Assembly: GCF_019320115.1 (NCBI RefSeq) | Contig: NC_089591.1 | Location: 61,099,550-61,163,549 of the forward strand | From: Miscanthus floridulus | Taxonomy: Eukaryota > Streptophyta > Magnoliopsida > Poales > Poaceae | Direction of reading: 5' to 3' | Length of the DNA stretch: 64,000 nt | Shown here: one piece after another, positions 1-12,300 of the stretch | How the letters are laid out: each line of letters opens with the position of its first letter | Numbering within the stretch: position 1 is the stretch's first letter | Program-made: the position numbers and the translations under genes | The notes under the pieces: model-generated | Told to the model about the DNA's origin: nothing | The model's database searches: none | Seen by the model: only the letters and a program-made list of their open reading frames with translations

Positions 1-89
1 TTTCTTTACAAGACCCGAGATTAATTGGAACAGTGATGGCTAACTGCCTAACGGGAAATCATATCATAATAGTGATGGCTAACTGAGAG

Positions 90-1002
90 CGGGCCCGGCC
101 CTGTCAATTTATAGACCTGGAGCGAAGCTACAACGATGGGCCCTTTAATACACCTCTAATAATATAGTGACGTTTCTAATAAATGTCATGCATACTAATC
201 ATTCTTATGAAACTAGTTATACATCTTATCTTATCTTACCTTAAAATTTTCTTCTAACATTTACTGCTGTGAAGTCATTGATGATGGCCTCAATATCAAT
301 TTCATCCACAGCAACTATTGCCCACTCATCTAGATTTCTTATAGTGCTTGTATTTCTCTTAAAAATTATCAATAGATCCTCTCTGTGATTCTATCAAGCC
401 CTCTATCATTCTCTTCTTTTTTCTTTTCTCATTTTATGCATGCTTTTTGGGCAACATGAGTTCACTGAAAATTTAGAAAAAGTAGTAAGTAATTAAAAAA
501 ATATGTCATACTAAATTCAACATGATTGCTGCACCATATGGGATTCATAAATCCCAAATCTAAAGAAGTAAAGAATAAAGATTGAGGATAAGAGCAAATA
601 TTGATTAGGGGGGCTTGGCCGCTTAGGGCCAGTTTCTTAATTCTTACCTCCGTATACGAAGACCAGGAAGCTAGGAACAGACGGAAGTGGATGTCGTCGG
701 CCAGCGGCCCCTCGCACTCGAGATCACCAAGACGCATGGGATCGCTCGCTGCTCGCAGCCTCGCACGGGAGTCGGCGAGTCGCTCACTCGCGCAGGAAGG
801 CGGAGTCGTGGCCGCGCGGCGGAAGGGCACGGGAACGCGGAAGGCGAGCAGAATCGACGCGGAGTCAGCTCGTATGCCTGGTTCAGCTGTTCCTATGGGC
901 CATAGACAGAATACTACTTCTACTTGCATATTTGGGGCTAGGCCCCCTGGCCTCGAGGGCCCAGTGCGGTGGCCTAGCTCGAACCCCCCAGGGCCGGGCC
1001 TG
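90..1002. mobile_element. hAT-like non-autonomous DNA transposon
   Basis: The ends form a 14-bp inverted repeat with one mismatch (left CGGGCCCGGCCCTG at 90-103, right CAGGGCCGGGCCTG at 989-1002). They are flanked by 8-bp near-identical direct repeats, ACTGAGAG at 82-89 and ACTGGGAG at 1003-1010. An 8-bp target duplication with a CAGG-type end is typical of the hAT superfamily. The interior has a GC-rich stretch at about 600-900 with short open frames on both strands. I recognise no transposase motif, so I read it as a non-autonomous copy. The one mismatch in the target duplication suggests an old insertion. Confidence 0.6.
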
Positions 1003-1010
1003 ACTGGGAG

Positions 1011-1089
1011 CAATCAAATGATAATAGCGGGACCTGCCTAACTGTGATGACGCAACAACATGCCATGAACCAAATCCAAGTGTAGGTTG
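1011..1089. other. short unassigned stretch
   Basis: It lies between the hAT-like element and the LINE 5' region. I see no gene or repeat structure here. Confidence 0.4.
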
Positions 1090-3404
1090 CGTTCCTTTTT
1101 ATATGATATAGAGGCTGTCAGAAACTCCGCCTACGGTGGGGCGTCTATGATGTCCCAGCATAGTAGGTTCCAAGTACTAGTAAAGGATGAGGGTTGTGTT
1201 AGGCGCGGTGAGCCAATGTAAAAACTTATCCATTTTTATGGAGATGAAACCCGAAAGAATCCCGTTGGAGCGTAACCTTCCTAGTGACGCACCATGTCGG
1301 AACCCGGGTATGGTGTTAAATTAGCAAGGGCTAGGTCATCACCCCCGTGACGTGTCGTGTCACGATCTAGGCACATTGTCAAGTGAGCAAGGGTCTTTAC
1401 ACCTACCTCGATGGGTGTGAAGGGTAAGAAAGCTAGTCGAGCCAACTATGATCCGTTTAAGTAGCTGAAATGTAGGGCCCCTTATGGTAAGTTAAGAGAG
1501 TTAGTGGACATGTAAATATCTTATGCGTCCAAGAGACTAAATGAAAGGGGTAGAAGATGAAGGAGGTGGATAATACCGGCTTCAAGGTCTGGTACACAGG
1601 GACAACTTTAAATAAAAATAGAGTAGAAGTTTTGATTAATAAGGACATCAAGGATGGTGTGGTGGAGGTGAGAAGGCAAGGGGATAGGATCATCTTAGTT
1701 AAACTTATCATTAGTGATATGGTCTTAAACATAATTAGTGCGTATGCCCCCAAGTAGGCCATGATGAGTGTGCTAAGCGGCTTTTCTGGGAAGACTTAGA
1801 TCGCTTGGTTAGAGCTGTCCCTAGTAGCGAGAAGCTCTTTATAGGAGGTAATCTTAATGGCCATGTTGGTACATCAAGTGTACGTTTATGGGCGGTTATT
1901 GGGGGTTTTGGATATGGTAGTAGGAACCAGGAGGGAGAGGAAGTCTTAGACTTCGCCATAGCTTAGTGACCTTTAGTAGCGGCTAGTACTCTAGTCAAAT
2001 CGACTTTGTTCTTACAAGGAGGGATACACGAACATGTGTGGACTGTAAGGTGATACCTGGAGAATGTGTGGTCGCTCAACACAAGCTGGTGGTGGCTGAC
2101 TTCTGCTTTCTGGTGCAAGCTCGTGGGAACAAACAAGCTAGGGTTGCTAGAACAAAGTGGTGCAAATTAGAAGGGGATGCATCAAAGGTCTTTAAGGAAA
2201 AGGTCATTGAAGAGGGCCCTTGGAAGGATGAAGGCAATGCAAACAACATGTGGAAGAAGATGGTAACATGCATTCAAAAGGTTGCTTCAGAGGTGCTTGG
2301 AGTGACCAAAGAGAGCAGATGTGATTCGAAAGATGCTTGGTGGTGGAATGAAGATGTGCAAAAGGTTATTAAGGAAAAGGAGTGCTATAAGCACTTGTAT
2401 CATGACAGGTGTGCAGACAACATAGAGAAGTACAAGGTGGCAAAGAAGATTACAAAACGAGCGGTGAGTGAGGCTAAGGGGTGGGCCTATAAGGACCTTT
2501 ATCAATGTTTGAGTACGAAGAAAGGAGAGAAGGACATTTATAGGATGGCTAGGGCTCGCGATAGGAAGAGAAGGGACTTCAACCAAGTCAAGTGCATAAA
2601 AGATGAGAAGGAGCAGCTCTTGGTGAAGGATGATGAGATCAGACATAGATGGCAAGAGTATTTTGATAAATTATTTAATGGTGAGAACAAGAACACCACT
2701 GTTCAGCTGGACGACTCGTTTGATGACACTACAGGGACTTTGTGTGGAGGATTCAAAAATCGGAGGTTAGAGATGCCTTAAAAAGGATGAAAGGGGCAAA
2801 GCGATGGGCCCTGATAGTATGCCAATCAAGGTGTGAAGATGTATCAGGGATATAGCTATAGTATGGCTAACCAAGATGTTTAACAATATAACTTTCGATC
2901 GAACAAGATGCCTGAAGAGTGGAGAATAAGCATATTGGTACCAATCTATAAGAGCAAGGGAGATATCCAAAGTTGTACTAATTATCGGAGAATTAAGTTG
3001 ATGAGCCACACTATGAAGTTATGGGAGAGAGTCATCGAGTAGCGCCTGCGAGGAATGATGTAGATATCAACAAACCAATTTGGTTTCATGTCCGGAAGGT
3101 CAACCACAGAAGCAATCTTCTTAATAAGACAAGTTATGGAGTGGTTTAGAGAGCAGAAGAAGGACCTCTACATGGTTTTTATTGACTTGAAGAAGGCTTA
3201 TGACAAGATACCAAGAAATATTATGTGGTAGGCTTTGGATAAACTTAAAGTCCCTTCAAAGTATGTGACCCCCTTCAAGGACATATACAACAATGTAGTG
3301 ACTAGTGTTCGAACAAACAATGGTAATACATATTACTTTTCGTTTAAAATTGGACTTCATCAAGGGTCATCCTTAAGCCCGTATCTCCTTGCCTTGGTGA
3401 TGAG
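1090..3404 (+). mobile_element. RTE-type LINE, 5' part (endonuclease and first half of reverse transcriptase)
   Basis: This is a decayed non-LTR retrotransposon. After an untranslated leader, 1500-1960 encodes pieces of an apurinic-type endonuclease (the frame with NIISAYAPK and, further on, LFIGGNLNGHVGTS). 2038-2781 is a lysine-rich linker of about 247 residues ending in HRWQEYFDKLFNGEN, which precedes RT in plant RTE elements. 2790-3404 carries RT motifs: YKSKGD, FMSGRSTTEAI, VFIDLKKAYDKIPR and LHQGSSLSPYLLALVM. Many frames are closed by TAG stops and small indels, so it is not functional. The reading stops at the border of the LTR element at 3405, and the FADD motif appears only after that element, at 20684. 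The 5' boundary is approximate. Confidence 0.85.
3400..3404. repeat. target-site duplication of the gypsy element, left copy
   Basis: ATGAG stands directly before the LTR start TGTCGG. The same five bases stand directly after the LTR end CCGACA, at 20632-20636. Confidence 0.9.
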
Positions 3405-5105
3405 TGTCGGTGTTTCAAATAAACACCAACTAGTAAATTTATATTTGTTGCACGTTAGGCCCAGATAGTGTACTAAAGAACACAAGGTTTATACTGGTTC
3501 GGGCAGAATGTCCCTACGTCCAGTTTGCTACTGCTCGTATTATTAGCACTGAAAAAGGTTCATAGTAGGGGGTACAAATGGTCGAGAGAGGGATGGGTCC
3601 CAAGTCTCTAATGGAAAGGTCAAAAGGATGCCAAGAGCTCGGTTGCTGCTCAGCTGTGTGTTGTGTGATGTGTTGTGTGTGAAATCGATCCGTCCCCTTA
3701 GCGGGGTGTCCTGCCCTCCCTTTTATAGTCAAGGGAGAGCAGGGATTATAGATGGGAGAAATAGGAAAAAACTAGAGGTAGAGAAGGTCCTTTGAAAATG
3801 CTGGGTCTTCTTTTTCCCTTGAGCCTGCCCTGCTGACATGGCAAACGGTGCCACGGATAGCACATTCGTCGATCCTAATAGGGCCATGCTCTGGCTTCGT
3901 TCAACAAGTGGTCACATCTCATCCTACTCTGGTGGATAGTGCGGTGTGCTAGGGTGCCAAGCTGTGACCCAATGGGGAGTAGACGGGGAAGTGACCATAC
4001 ATTCGTTACTATAGATGTTGTGAGTTCCCTCATGGATTGTAGTGGTTGTCGTATGCTTGTGTTAGGGTCTACGTCCGAGGGCTGATGGCGGCGCCCACAA
4101 CACTGTAAGGCAAAAGTCGGTGGCTACAACACTGTTTGGGCTCTGTCATGCCTGGCAATGCTTAAAGCGTCCGTCCCGTCATATCCTAATGGTACTTTCC
4201 CGCAGGTGTGTAGGCTATGGTCCTTGGTACTACGGTTGACCTGACTGTCTTGTCTTACCCTATGCTTGTCATTTATGAATGAGCAGGGTGTAGATGCCCG
4301 GGACATCGGGCGAAGCGAAGCCTGCCCTCTAACATCGGGCAAGGCAGAGTCTACCCTTGGACGTCAAGCGAGGTAGAGCCTGCCCTGGGACATCGGGCGA
4401 AGTAGAGCCTGCCCTCGGATGTTAGGCGAGGCAGAGCCTACCCTCAGACGTTGGGTGAGGCAGAGCCAGCCCTAGGACGTCGGGCGAAGCAGAGCCTGCC
4501 CTTGGACATTGGGCGAGGCGGAGCCTGCCCTAGGACATCGGGAATAGCGAATCCTACCCTCAAACATCGGGTAAGGCGGAGCCAGCCCTAGGACACCAGG
4601 CAAAGCAGAGCCTGCCCTTGGACATTGGGCGAGGCGGAGCCAGCCCTCAGACGTCGAGCGAGGTGAAGCCAGCCCCCAAACATCGAGCGAGGCAGAGCCA
4701 GCCCACAGTCATCAGGTGAGGCAGAACTGGTCCCTAGACGTCGGGTGAGGCGGAGCTAGCTTGCAGTCATCGGGCAAGGCAGAACCGGTCCTCAGACATT
4801 GGGCGAGGCGGAGCCTACCCTTGGACATCGAGCGAGGGAGAGCCAGCCCCCAGCCGTCGGGCGAGGTAGAGCTAGTCCTTGGACACTAGGCGAGGCGTAG
4901 CCTGCCCTCGGTCATCGGGCGAGGCGGAGGCCTACCCTCGGTGGTCGAGCGAGGCGGAGCCAACCCTTAGGGGTCGAGTGACATGTAGCTAATCTTTGGT
5001 CGCATAGGAAAGAAGTGTAGATGCGCTCTCGTCTATTCGGAAGCTTCAGAGTTTGATGGTTATTAGTTCCACCTCTTTGGGTACCCCAGTATTCGGTCTC
5101 CGATA
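3405..5105 (-). repeat. left LTR (3' LTR in element orientation)
   Basis: The first ~900 bases match 18313 onward, beginning with a shared block AATAAACACCAACTAGTAAA. The end at 5105 (CTCCGATA) matches the end of the right LTR (CTCCGACA). It is 1,701 bp long, against about 1,438 bp for the right LTR once the nested solo LTR is removed. The difference lies in the copy number of the roughly 29-bp minisatellite. Confidence 0.85.
4290..4985. repeat. LTR minisatellite, about 29-bp unit, some 23 copies
   Basis: Consecutive degenerate copies of the unit GGACGTCGGGCGAGGCGGAG followed by CCTGCCCTC or CCAGCCCTC. The same unit recurs in the right LTR at 19198-19495 and 20380-20515 with fewer copies, so the array has changed in copy number since insertion. 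Confidence 0.8.
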
Positions 5106-5330
5106 GTAGCCCTGAGCCCTCGGGTGATTTAGATAGAATCACCTGGGGGTGTTTTGACTTGTTAGAGGGTGTGTGCGAGCGCACCCAACGGGTGTAGCCC
5201 TCAAGCCCCTGGGTGATTCAGATAGAATCACTTGGGGGTATTTTGATTCGCTAGAGGTTGCGCGCGAGCGCACCTGTCGGGTGTAGCCCCCGAGCCCCCG
5301 GGTGATTCGGATAGAATCGTCCAGAGAGTA
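5106..5330. repeat. 88-bp tandem repeat next to the LTR
   Basis: About 2.5 copies of a unit beginning GTAGCCCCCGAGCCCCCGGG start at 5106, 5194 and 5283. It lies inside the element, directly beside its 3' LTR in element orientation, where the polypurine tract is expected. Its minus strand is moderately purine-rich (GAGGGCTCAGGGC). Confidence 0.7.
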
Positions 5331-5757
5331 ATTCAGACCCTTCGCCGGTATGGCTATGAGATTTGGTGTTTTGACAACTGGATAGTTTAAAGGGAACCTT
5401 GGTATCCCATTCACGGGGATTTATCTAGTGTCAGCCCGGTCGTGTGGATTGAGACTCCCTTGAGGCTCGTGCGGCTGAGTTTTGGCCGCTTACGGGCCCA
5501 TCCCTTGTTGGGACGACCGTCAAAACTATTGGGCTAGCCCTCAAACTCGTGGGCCCTGGCGGGCTAGAGAAATGCTTTTTGACCCGTATCACCTCTGTGG
5601 GAAAAGAGTCCTATTCCACCTAGGAAGGTGAAACGTCCGGTGTGACTTTGGTGGGAAAGGATAGGGATCACGGACGCATATCCTATGACGTGACGTGGTG
5701 GTGTATCATGGCAGACATGGAGATCTTGGTGGACGGTTGCCCTTCTCGTATCTATCG

Positions 5758-5768
5758 CCCCTATAAAA
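5758..5768 (+). promoter_or_regulatory. possible TATA box of the antisense ORF
   Basis: CCTATAAAACC stands about 145 bp before the first ATG of the plus-strand pseudo-ORF, followed by a pyrimidine-rich leader. The placement fits a pol II promoter; function is inferred only. Confidence 0.4.
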
Positions 5769-5907
5769 CCAAGGGGTTTGCCCCCCGGGTTCCATACTTT
5801 ATCTCCTCGCCTTTGCATCTCTAACCTCCACCGCCAATCGCCTGAGCCTCCCGCACCCACATCGCAGCTACCATCAAGCTTGCATCCAACCACCTCACCT
5901 AGTTGTT

Positions 5908-8900
5908 CAATGGAGCCATGGTGTAGATCTGATATCACCCTTCAGCGCCTGGAGGGCCTCGTTCACCATGGACTCCGTTGCCCATGGACCACCGTCGAAG
6001 AGTGGCGGCTGCCCGGCAATGAGGACACGCCGTCACTGCTCAAAGGGTATGTTGTATCCTTCGCTCACTTCCACGAGTAGGGATTCGCCATACCTGCCCA
6101 CAAGTTTCTTCAGGGATTGTTGCACTACTATAAGGTGGAGCTACAACATCTTACCCCCAACAGAGTCCAACACATTGCGGCATTCGTTGCCCTGTGGGAG
6201 GGATTCCTAGGGATTAGTCCCCACTTCGACCTGTGGCGGTATTTCTTTACTATCACCCTCTTGAAGAAGCAGGAGAAGAGGCAAGAGCTAAGTGTGCCGG
6301 TGGGATGTGCCGGCATTCATCTCCACAACAACTAGGTAAACGAATATCCGTCGATGCATCTGTCGACCTCCAACAAGGGGTGGCATTCACTTTGGTTTTA
6401 CGTCAAGGATGACACAGTCGCCCCCTTGCCAGCGTTCTCCAGGCACATTGTCGAAGATGTCCTAGAGCCATGGAAGTGGGGTGTGCTGGATAAAGACAAG
6501 AAGAAAATCTAGGACTATCTCATCGCCATCCGAATTCTAAAGGAGAGGGGCGTGAAGGGGTCAGGGATCATCGACGCCTATCACACATGAAGGGTGGGGC
6601 CGCTGATGATTCGTGCACTTCCCCTATATCTGATGGCACCTGGAGCGTCGCTCGAGGGGACGACAGTTGCTGACGGAGTGCTTCCCCCCTCTGAAGTGGC
6701 CTAGTGCATCAAGGAGGCGATGGAGCCCTTGAAGGACGGCACTGGCGTCATTCTTGATTTTGTGTATCTAGTGCCGGGACATCCCCTAATGCGGCTGGAA
6801 CCAGGGTACATTGACTTCATAAGTTCTATTTCCCTATGCCACTTTTTATTTGAACTTTTGACCCCTTGGTGCTGACATTGGGATAGCGGGACCAGCCGAA
6901 GAGACTCCTCTTTACGGATAGCTCGGCTCCGCTGCCGAAGGACCCGCTCGTGGCGGCGGCAAATCACACCACGGCCGAGTGGTAGAATAAGACAAAGGGG
7001 TTCTATAGGAAAAAGAAGAAGAAGCAGAAACAACAAGCATGGGAGTGAGGAGAGGAGACAGATAGTGATGACAACGACGAGGAGGAGGAGGAATATGATG
7101 AGGTAGTCATCAACATTGAGTGGGGTGAACTACAAAGTGAGGACACGCTGATAGGCACCCACTCATCAATGTAGGGACCCTTCCTATTCTACACAAGGGA
7201 AGGTGAGGCCGTGAGGCCGGAGGAGGTGGTGGGTCGGACCATCAGCCCGTCCTTAGCACCATCAGGGGTGGGTGGATCTGCCGCCATGCTCGAGGTGCTA
7301 GCAGGAATGGGCAGACCCGTCGCCGCGCTTGTGGTTCCGAGAGAGGGGAGTGGCTCTGCCGCTGTGCCCCTAGATACAAGGGAGGTGCACCCCTTGGCCC
7401 GAGAGCAGGGGATAGGCGCAAAATGGTTCCGCCCCGATGAGGTGGAGTAGGGAACTAGGGGTTCATCCCCCAAACGTCTCCACCGCCCAACAACGCCGAT
7501 GTAAGTTGCTGATTCCTCTATTTTTCTCTGTTTTTCATGGTGAATCATGCCTTTTGTTTCTTCTGCAGTGTCGGGAGATGGGTCAGATGGGGCACTTCCA
7601 TAGCACTTATGCCCAAGAAGACCGTCGCCCTTTAGGCAAGGAGGGGGCCGCCGCCTGACATTGCTCCCATTTCGGGTGAGAGCGGAGCCAGCGTCATAGC
7701 CTCATTGGCTGGCCTAGCACTGCCCGCAGTGGTGCCCATGCCCTTGGTGGGTCAAGCTATCGGCGAAGTTGAGGAGGTGCCCTCGGAGGTCGCTGCTCAA
7801 CCATCGATGAAAGTGATGCCGCCGCCGACATCGGGCCGAGCAGAGCTGTCGGCCGTACCTGTTGCCTTGACCATGGTAGGCATGGCACAGTTAGATGAGG
7901 TCCCACTGATGGAGGTGGAGGTTATGGTGGCTATGATGGATGGGTCATAGCTAGGAGCGGTGGTGGCAGCGTCCGAGGCAGCGTCATGTCCCGTGCTACC
8001 GGTGGCCCCAGAGACGACGTCCGTCGTGGGCAGGACTAAGGGGGTCATGGCCTAGGGACCCTTAAGCACCATGGCGGTTGCCAAGGAGACCAATAGGGAG
8101 TTATCCCTGGTCCTGCCATCAGAGGACCACCACCCGCCCATGCGGGATGAGCCCCCATTCCGGTGGGTGAGTCCATGGGACCAGTCATCGGAACTCTTCA
8201 CGCTCGACGATGCCGTCGAGGGCATGGAGCGAGAGAAGCTCAGTGAGGGGTTCATGGCCACACTGGAAGCTCTGAACTAGGCCAGTGGCATCCTTCGAGA
8301 CATAATTGTTCCCATCGGCCGGGTACTCACTTGGTCCTGCCTCTCGATCTATTTTTGTTTTCTGACCACCGTCCTTTTTTAGTCTCTTATAACTCGTAGC
8401 CAGGAGAAATCTTGGTTCCTTTGTGAACACAAGGAGGGTTGGGACCACCTCATTGATGAGGCGATGCTGCATAGGGACATGACCGCCTAGCTCTGACAGG
8501 GGGTGGCCGAGTTGACTCCCCTTGCCGCAGAGGTGGATGATCTTCGATGGTGGGAGGCCGAGGCCCACGGGGATGCGAAGCTCGCCGAGAAGTCTTTTAA
8601 CGAGCTATCAGAGAGGGCACGATGGAATTCGGAGGAGGCCGCCAGAGTGCGGAAGGAATGGGATGAGTTGCTCTAGCGGGATGCTGAGACCCGTTAGGGG
8701 ATCATCGACCTCCTGGACGAGGCAGAGAAGGAGCGGGATCTCAGGCTGGTAGCCGAGGAGAGGTCCACGGCCCTAGAGCAGAGGGCAAAACTAGACGTTG
8801 AGACGGTCACTCGGCTATGCAAGGAGTAGGACGAGCTACGCCATACCATGGAGAGGCTTTGCTCAGAGCACAGCACGACCTATGGGGAGCGCGACTGGGC

Positions 8901-9390
8901 CATCTGAGAGCATGACGATGCGCAATAGAGGAGTCGTTCCTTCCTAGCCAAGCTAGAGACTATGAAAGCCTAGAAGCTATAGGTCGAGGGTGCCGCTGTT
9001 AGACTGGCCACAGATCTCACCGAGGCGAGGACTCTTCTTCAGGCGGAGAGCAATGAGCTTGATATCCTGAAGGTTGCCCTTGGCATGGTCTGTGATGACC
9101 TGTAGGTGGTGCAGGCAGAGGGGACCAGCTCGCTCATGGCCTGTGCCGCAGATATCACGGCGTGGGTATGCCAGCTATAGAAGGAAGCTCTTCACTCTAG
9201 GATCACCCAAGCCTTCGTCGTCACCCGCTCGCATTACGATGACAACATCGATTTTGAGGCGATGAGCCTTGGCTTCATGCCTGGTTATTAACCCTTTGAG
9301 CTGGATGCCGTAGAAGCGACGGTGACTCCTTTTGTGGAAACCTTGGTGAGCAGAATTGAAGATATGGTTCTCCCCGAGAGGGGTAGTTAG
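5908..9390 (+). pseudogene. antisense extra ORF of the Tat element (putative gypsy-type transposon domain)
   Basis: This ORF is on the strand opposite to pol. The frame from 5908 (MEPWCRSDITLQRLEGLV) leads into FAIPAHKFLQGLLHYYKVEL and LWEGFLGISPHFDLWRYFF at 6078-6248, which fits the plant domain named 'putative gypsy type transposon' (PF04195). The C-terminal part (8400-9390) is charged and heptad-like, and closes with RSHYDDNIDFEAMSLGF and DMVLPER before a stop at 9388. At least two intron-like gaps join the frames: 7501-7568 (GTAAGT...TGCAG) and about 8323-8403. Many in-frame TAG stops make it a pseudogene. Its role in the element is unknown; such ORFs are reported in Tat relatives. Confidence 0.7.
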
Positions 9391-9399
9391 TCGAATGAG

Positions 9400-12300
9400 T
9401 CCAATGGACATTTATCTATAATCTGTGGACAAGTGTCGGTTCTTTTGAAAATAGATTCACAACTTTGTTTCATTAAACAAATTCACAATTTCGTTTCATT
9501 TGATTGAACTTGCTTTCTTCCCCTTTTGTATTTAAAAAGGTGCTTATGCAATCTGACCCTTCTGTTCGTTAAGACTGTAGGGCTCTAGGTCTATAAGAGG
9601 GAAATTTCGATTATGCTAGTGAGCAAAGCTACCATAGCCATCGGGGCATGGGTTTTTTTGTAGTCCTACCATGCATGCTCGATTATTTGTTCCCACAAAC
9701 TTTGGCGCTGACCTTAACGCGAGGAAGAGGTCTGACGCAGCGACTGTTTTGAAAAAAAGAAGTATTTATACCTTTTATCAGCCCCTGAGTGAGATCCGAC
9801 CTCTTGCGATCGCTGGGGTCGGATGTTACTAGAGACCGAAGCGAGGGTAGTGAACTTACTCTGGTATTCACACGTACCCCTTACTTAGGATTTTAGCTAT
9901 CGTTCTATGACCGTGCATTTGGTCTCATTGCAAGTCCGGCCTTCCCCAAGCCCCCACGTGGCGGGGATTCGGACAAGGGCCGGCTCATTTTTTTTATTGT
10001 TGCCGCATCCGTGGTTTTTGCAACTGGAGGGGTTGAGGCAACATCACTTGCCTTGATGGCTCGAGTGACGTGCTTGATGAGCTCGCTTACAGGGATGTTT
10101 GAATGGAATTTGGTCCCATCGTTTATGAAAGGGTCGGCATAGCCCTCGGGTGGCATTTTGTTGCTCCTTAACCCGTGTTCCAACATATTCCCTCTCAATG
10201 GGGATTCTATGGGCTTGGCTAGAGGCTGGATTGAACTAGAAGGTTGAGATGACCCTATCCGCCTCTATGCGGGTTGGGCGAAGGTCGCTGTGGCTCATCT
10301 GCGTTTTCTCCCCTAGCTCTTGTTCGACATGAGGCGGCCTCGAACCCTTTGTGGGCCAGCCTTCAAACCTCAATCTCTCAATCTAGGATCAAGCGGCTTA
10401 AGCCCCCGAGCCCCTTGGGGTCTGATAGGGGTCATTCGTGTTTCATGCATCACCCTATCCTCAGTTTCTACAACCGAAGGGGCTGAGCCAACGACACTTG
10501 CCTCAATGGCTTGAGTGTCATGCTCAATGAGCTCGCTAATGGGCACGTTCGTGTGGAATCCAGGTCCATCATTCGCTGACGGGGTCGACAGAGCCCTCAT
10601 GTGGCATTCCACTACTTCTTAACCCACCTCCCGATAGATGCCTGAGCCGTTCGATAGGGTCAGGTGGCCCATTGGCCTCTCCTCGAAGGAGATTCTGTGG
10701 GTTTGGCTTGAGGTTAGAATCGAACGAGAAAGGTCGAGATGTCCCTGTCTGCTTCTGAGCGGGGTTGGGCAAGGCCACTAGGGCTCATCTCGGTTTTTCT
10801 CCCCTAGCTCTATTTGATGCAAGGCGACCTCGAGCCCTTCGTGGGCCGGCCTTTGAACCTCGGTCAGTTGCCGCTCATATCGAATGATTCGACTACCACT
10901 TCGTGACATGACGCAAAGCGTTTGTGATGCGGCAATCGCATATGCAATGCTTGAATATATGTACGATGTAATGGAAACAAAAGCGAGGGTCGGTGATGTT
11001 ACCTTGGTGGCATGAGTGACCAGAAGTTCTTATCGGACATGTCTGTGTGAGGTTTTTGGTCAGACGTTTGCAACGGGGCCGGCGTAACCTATACGAACAT
11101 CGCAATTTTTCATTTATGTCTCTCGGCAGCGATCTGAGCCGCTCGATTGACTTAGGCAGCCTAACAGCTTCTCCTTGAAGGAGATTCCACAGGCAGACCC
11201 CTCCGAACCCTTCTCGAGAAGGCAGATGCTAAAGCTTAGGGTGCGGGGAACTGTGAATTCGATTTCGCTAGCGAACAAAAACGTCGTAGCCGCTAGGGCA
11301 TAGGGTCTAGCAGTTCATCTAGTTTTACTCAAAGTTTTACAGCCGCACACCGCGCCTCTAGTTTTTAAATGTAAGGAGGGATTAGGCAAAGAGAATGTCT
11401 ATACAAGTAGACACTGTCGACAGCCTCCGAGCAATGTTCGTGCCCCTACCGTTGCAGGGGTCGGAGGCTCAGTAGTAAAATCGACACGCAAAGTAAGTAA
11501 ACAAAGATGCTTATCTTTTGGCGGCCGTTCATTCGTCTTTCACCTAGGCCGTCCGATCGACCTAGGAGGCCCATTAGGCTCCCCTTGATGGAGGTTCTAT
11601 TGTTGGGTCATTCTAGGTCCGGCCTGGGGAAGCGGAGAGTCGCCTGTATGCGAGTGCGCCTTGTTTCTCATGCCCGGCGTGCGGTAGTGGTGGGCCATGC
11701 CCATGCCATGTCCTATTTGGCTAGGCGTTGTTTCGTTGAGCAGAGCGCGTCCTGTCGGTCCAGATAGGTCCCCTCAAATTCCCGTCAACATCGATGTCCC
11801 ATCTGCATCGAATAGGGGAAGGGAGAGGGTTTTTCGTCCCAACCTTTTGCCTTTCTTCAGCTACTGCATCTCCTCCTTCAATAGGGGGAGGGAGGGTCCC
11901 CATTCCTTCGCCTATTCTTGAGCTGCTATCTCTCCTCCTTTCTCCTTCTCGCTGAGTGCATTTGCATGTCACGGTGGTTCCTAAGTGAGAGAGGGTAATA
12001 CGAGGGAGAGGATAACTCACAAATCCATTCATGAATCTGGAACGCAATGTCGAGCTAGAGGTCATCCAATGTAGATGAGATGGTGCTGTCCACCTTCACT
12101 GAGAAGGGGCCGCTTCTACCGAATGAGGAGGCGCACTGGAGGGTGTTGAGCGTCGTTGGCTTAGTCGTCGTTCGCGAGGCCTTCGTCGGGATGGAGCCGT
12201 ACAGGGACCTCTTTTAGTGAATCTTCTCTAGGTGAGCCTTGTCAGTGGGGAAGCCACCTAGGACCGCATCGATGGGGGGCTTCACCCTTGTAGCCGTTCA

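Noticed and set aside
601..1041. 146-residue plus-strand ORF and 183-residue minus-strand ORF
   Set aside because: Both lie across the hAT-like element and its end, with no motif, and composition alone explains them.
4290..4985. Possible CRISPR-like regular repeats
   Set aside because: The units are contiguous and degenerate with no unique spacers, lie inside an LTR, and the genome is a plant.
5139..5414. Two overlapping minus-strand ORFs beside the LTR
   Set aside because: They translate the 88-bp tandem repeat and have no retroelement motif.
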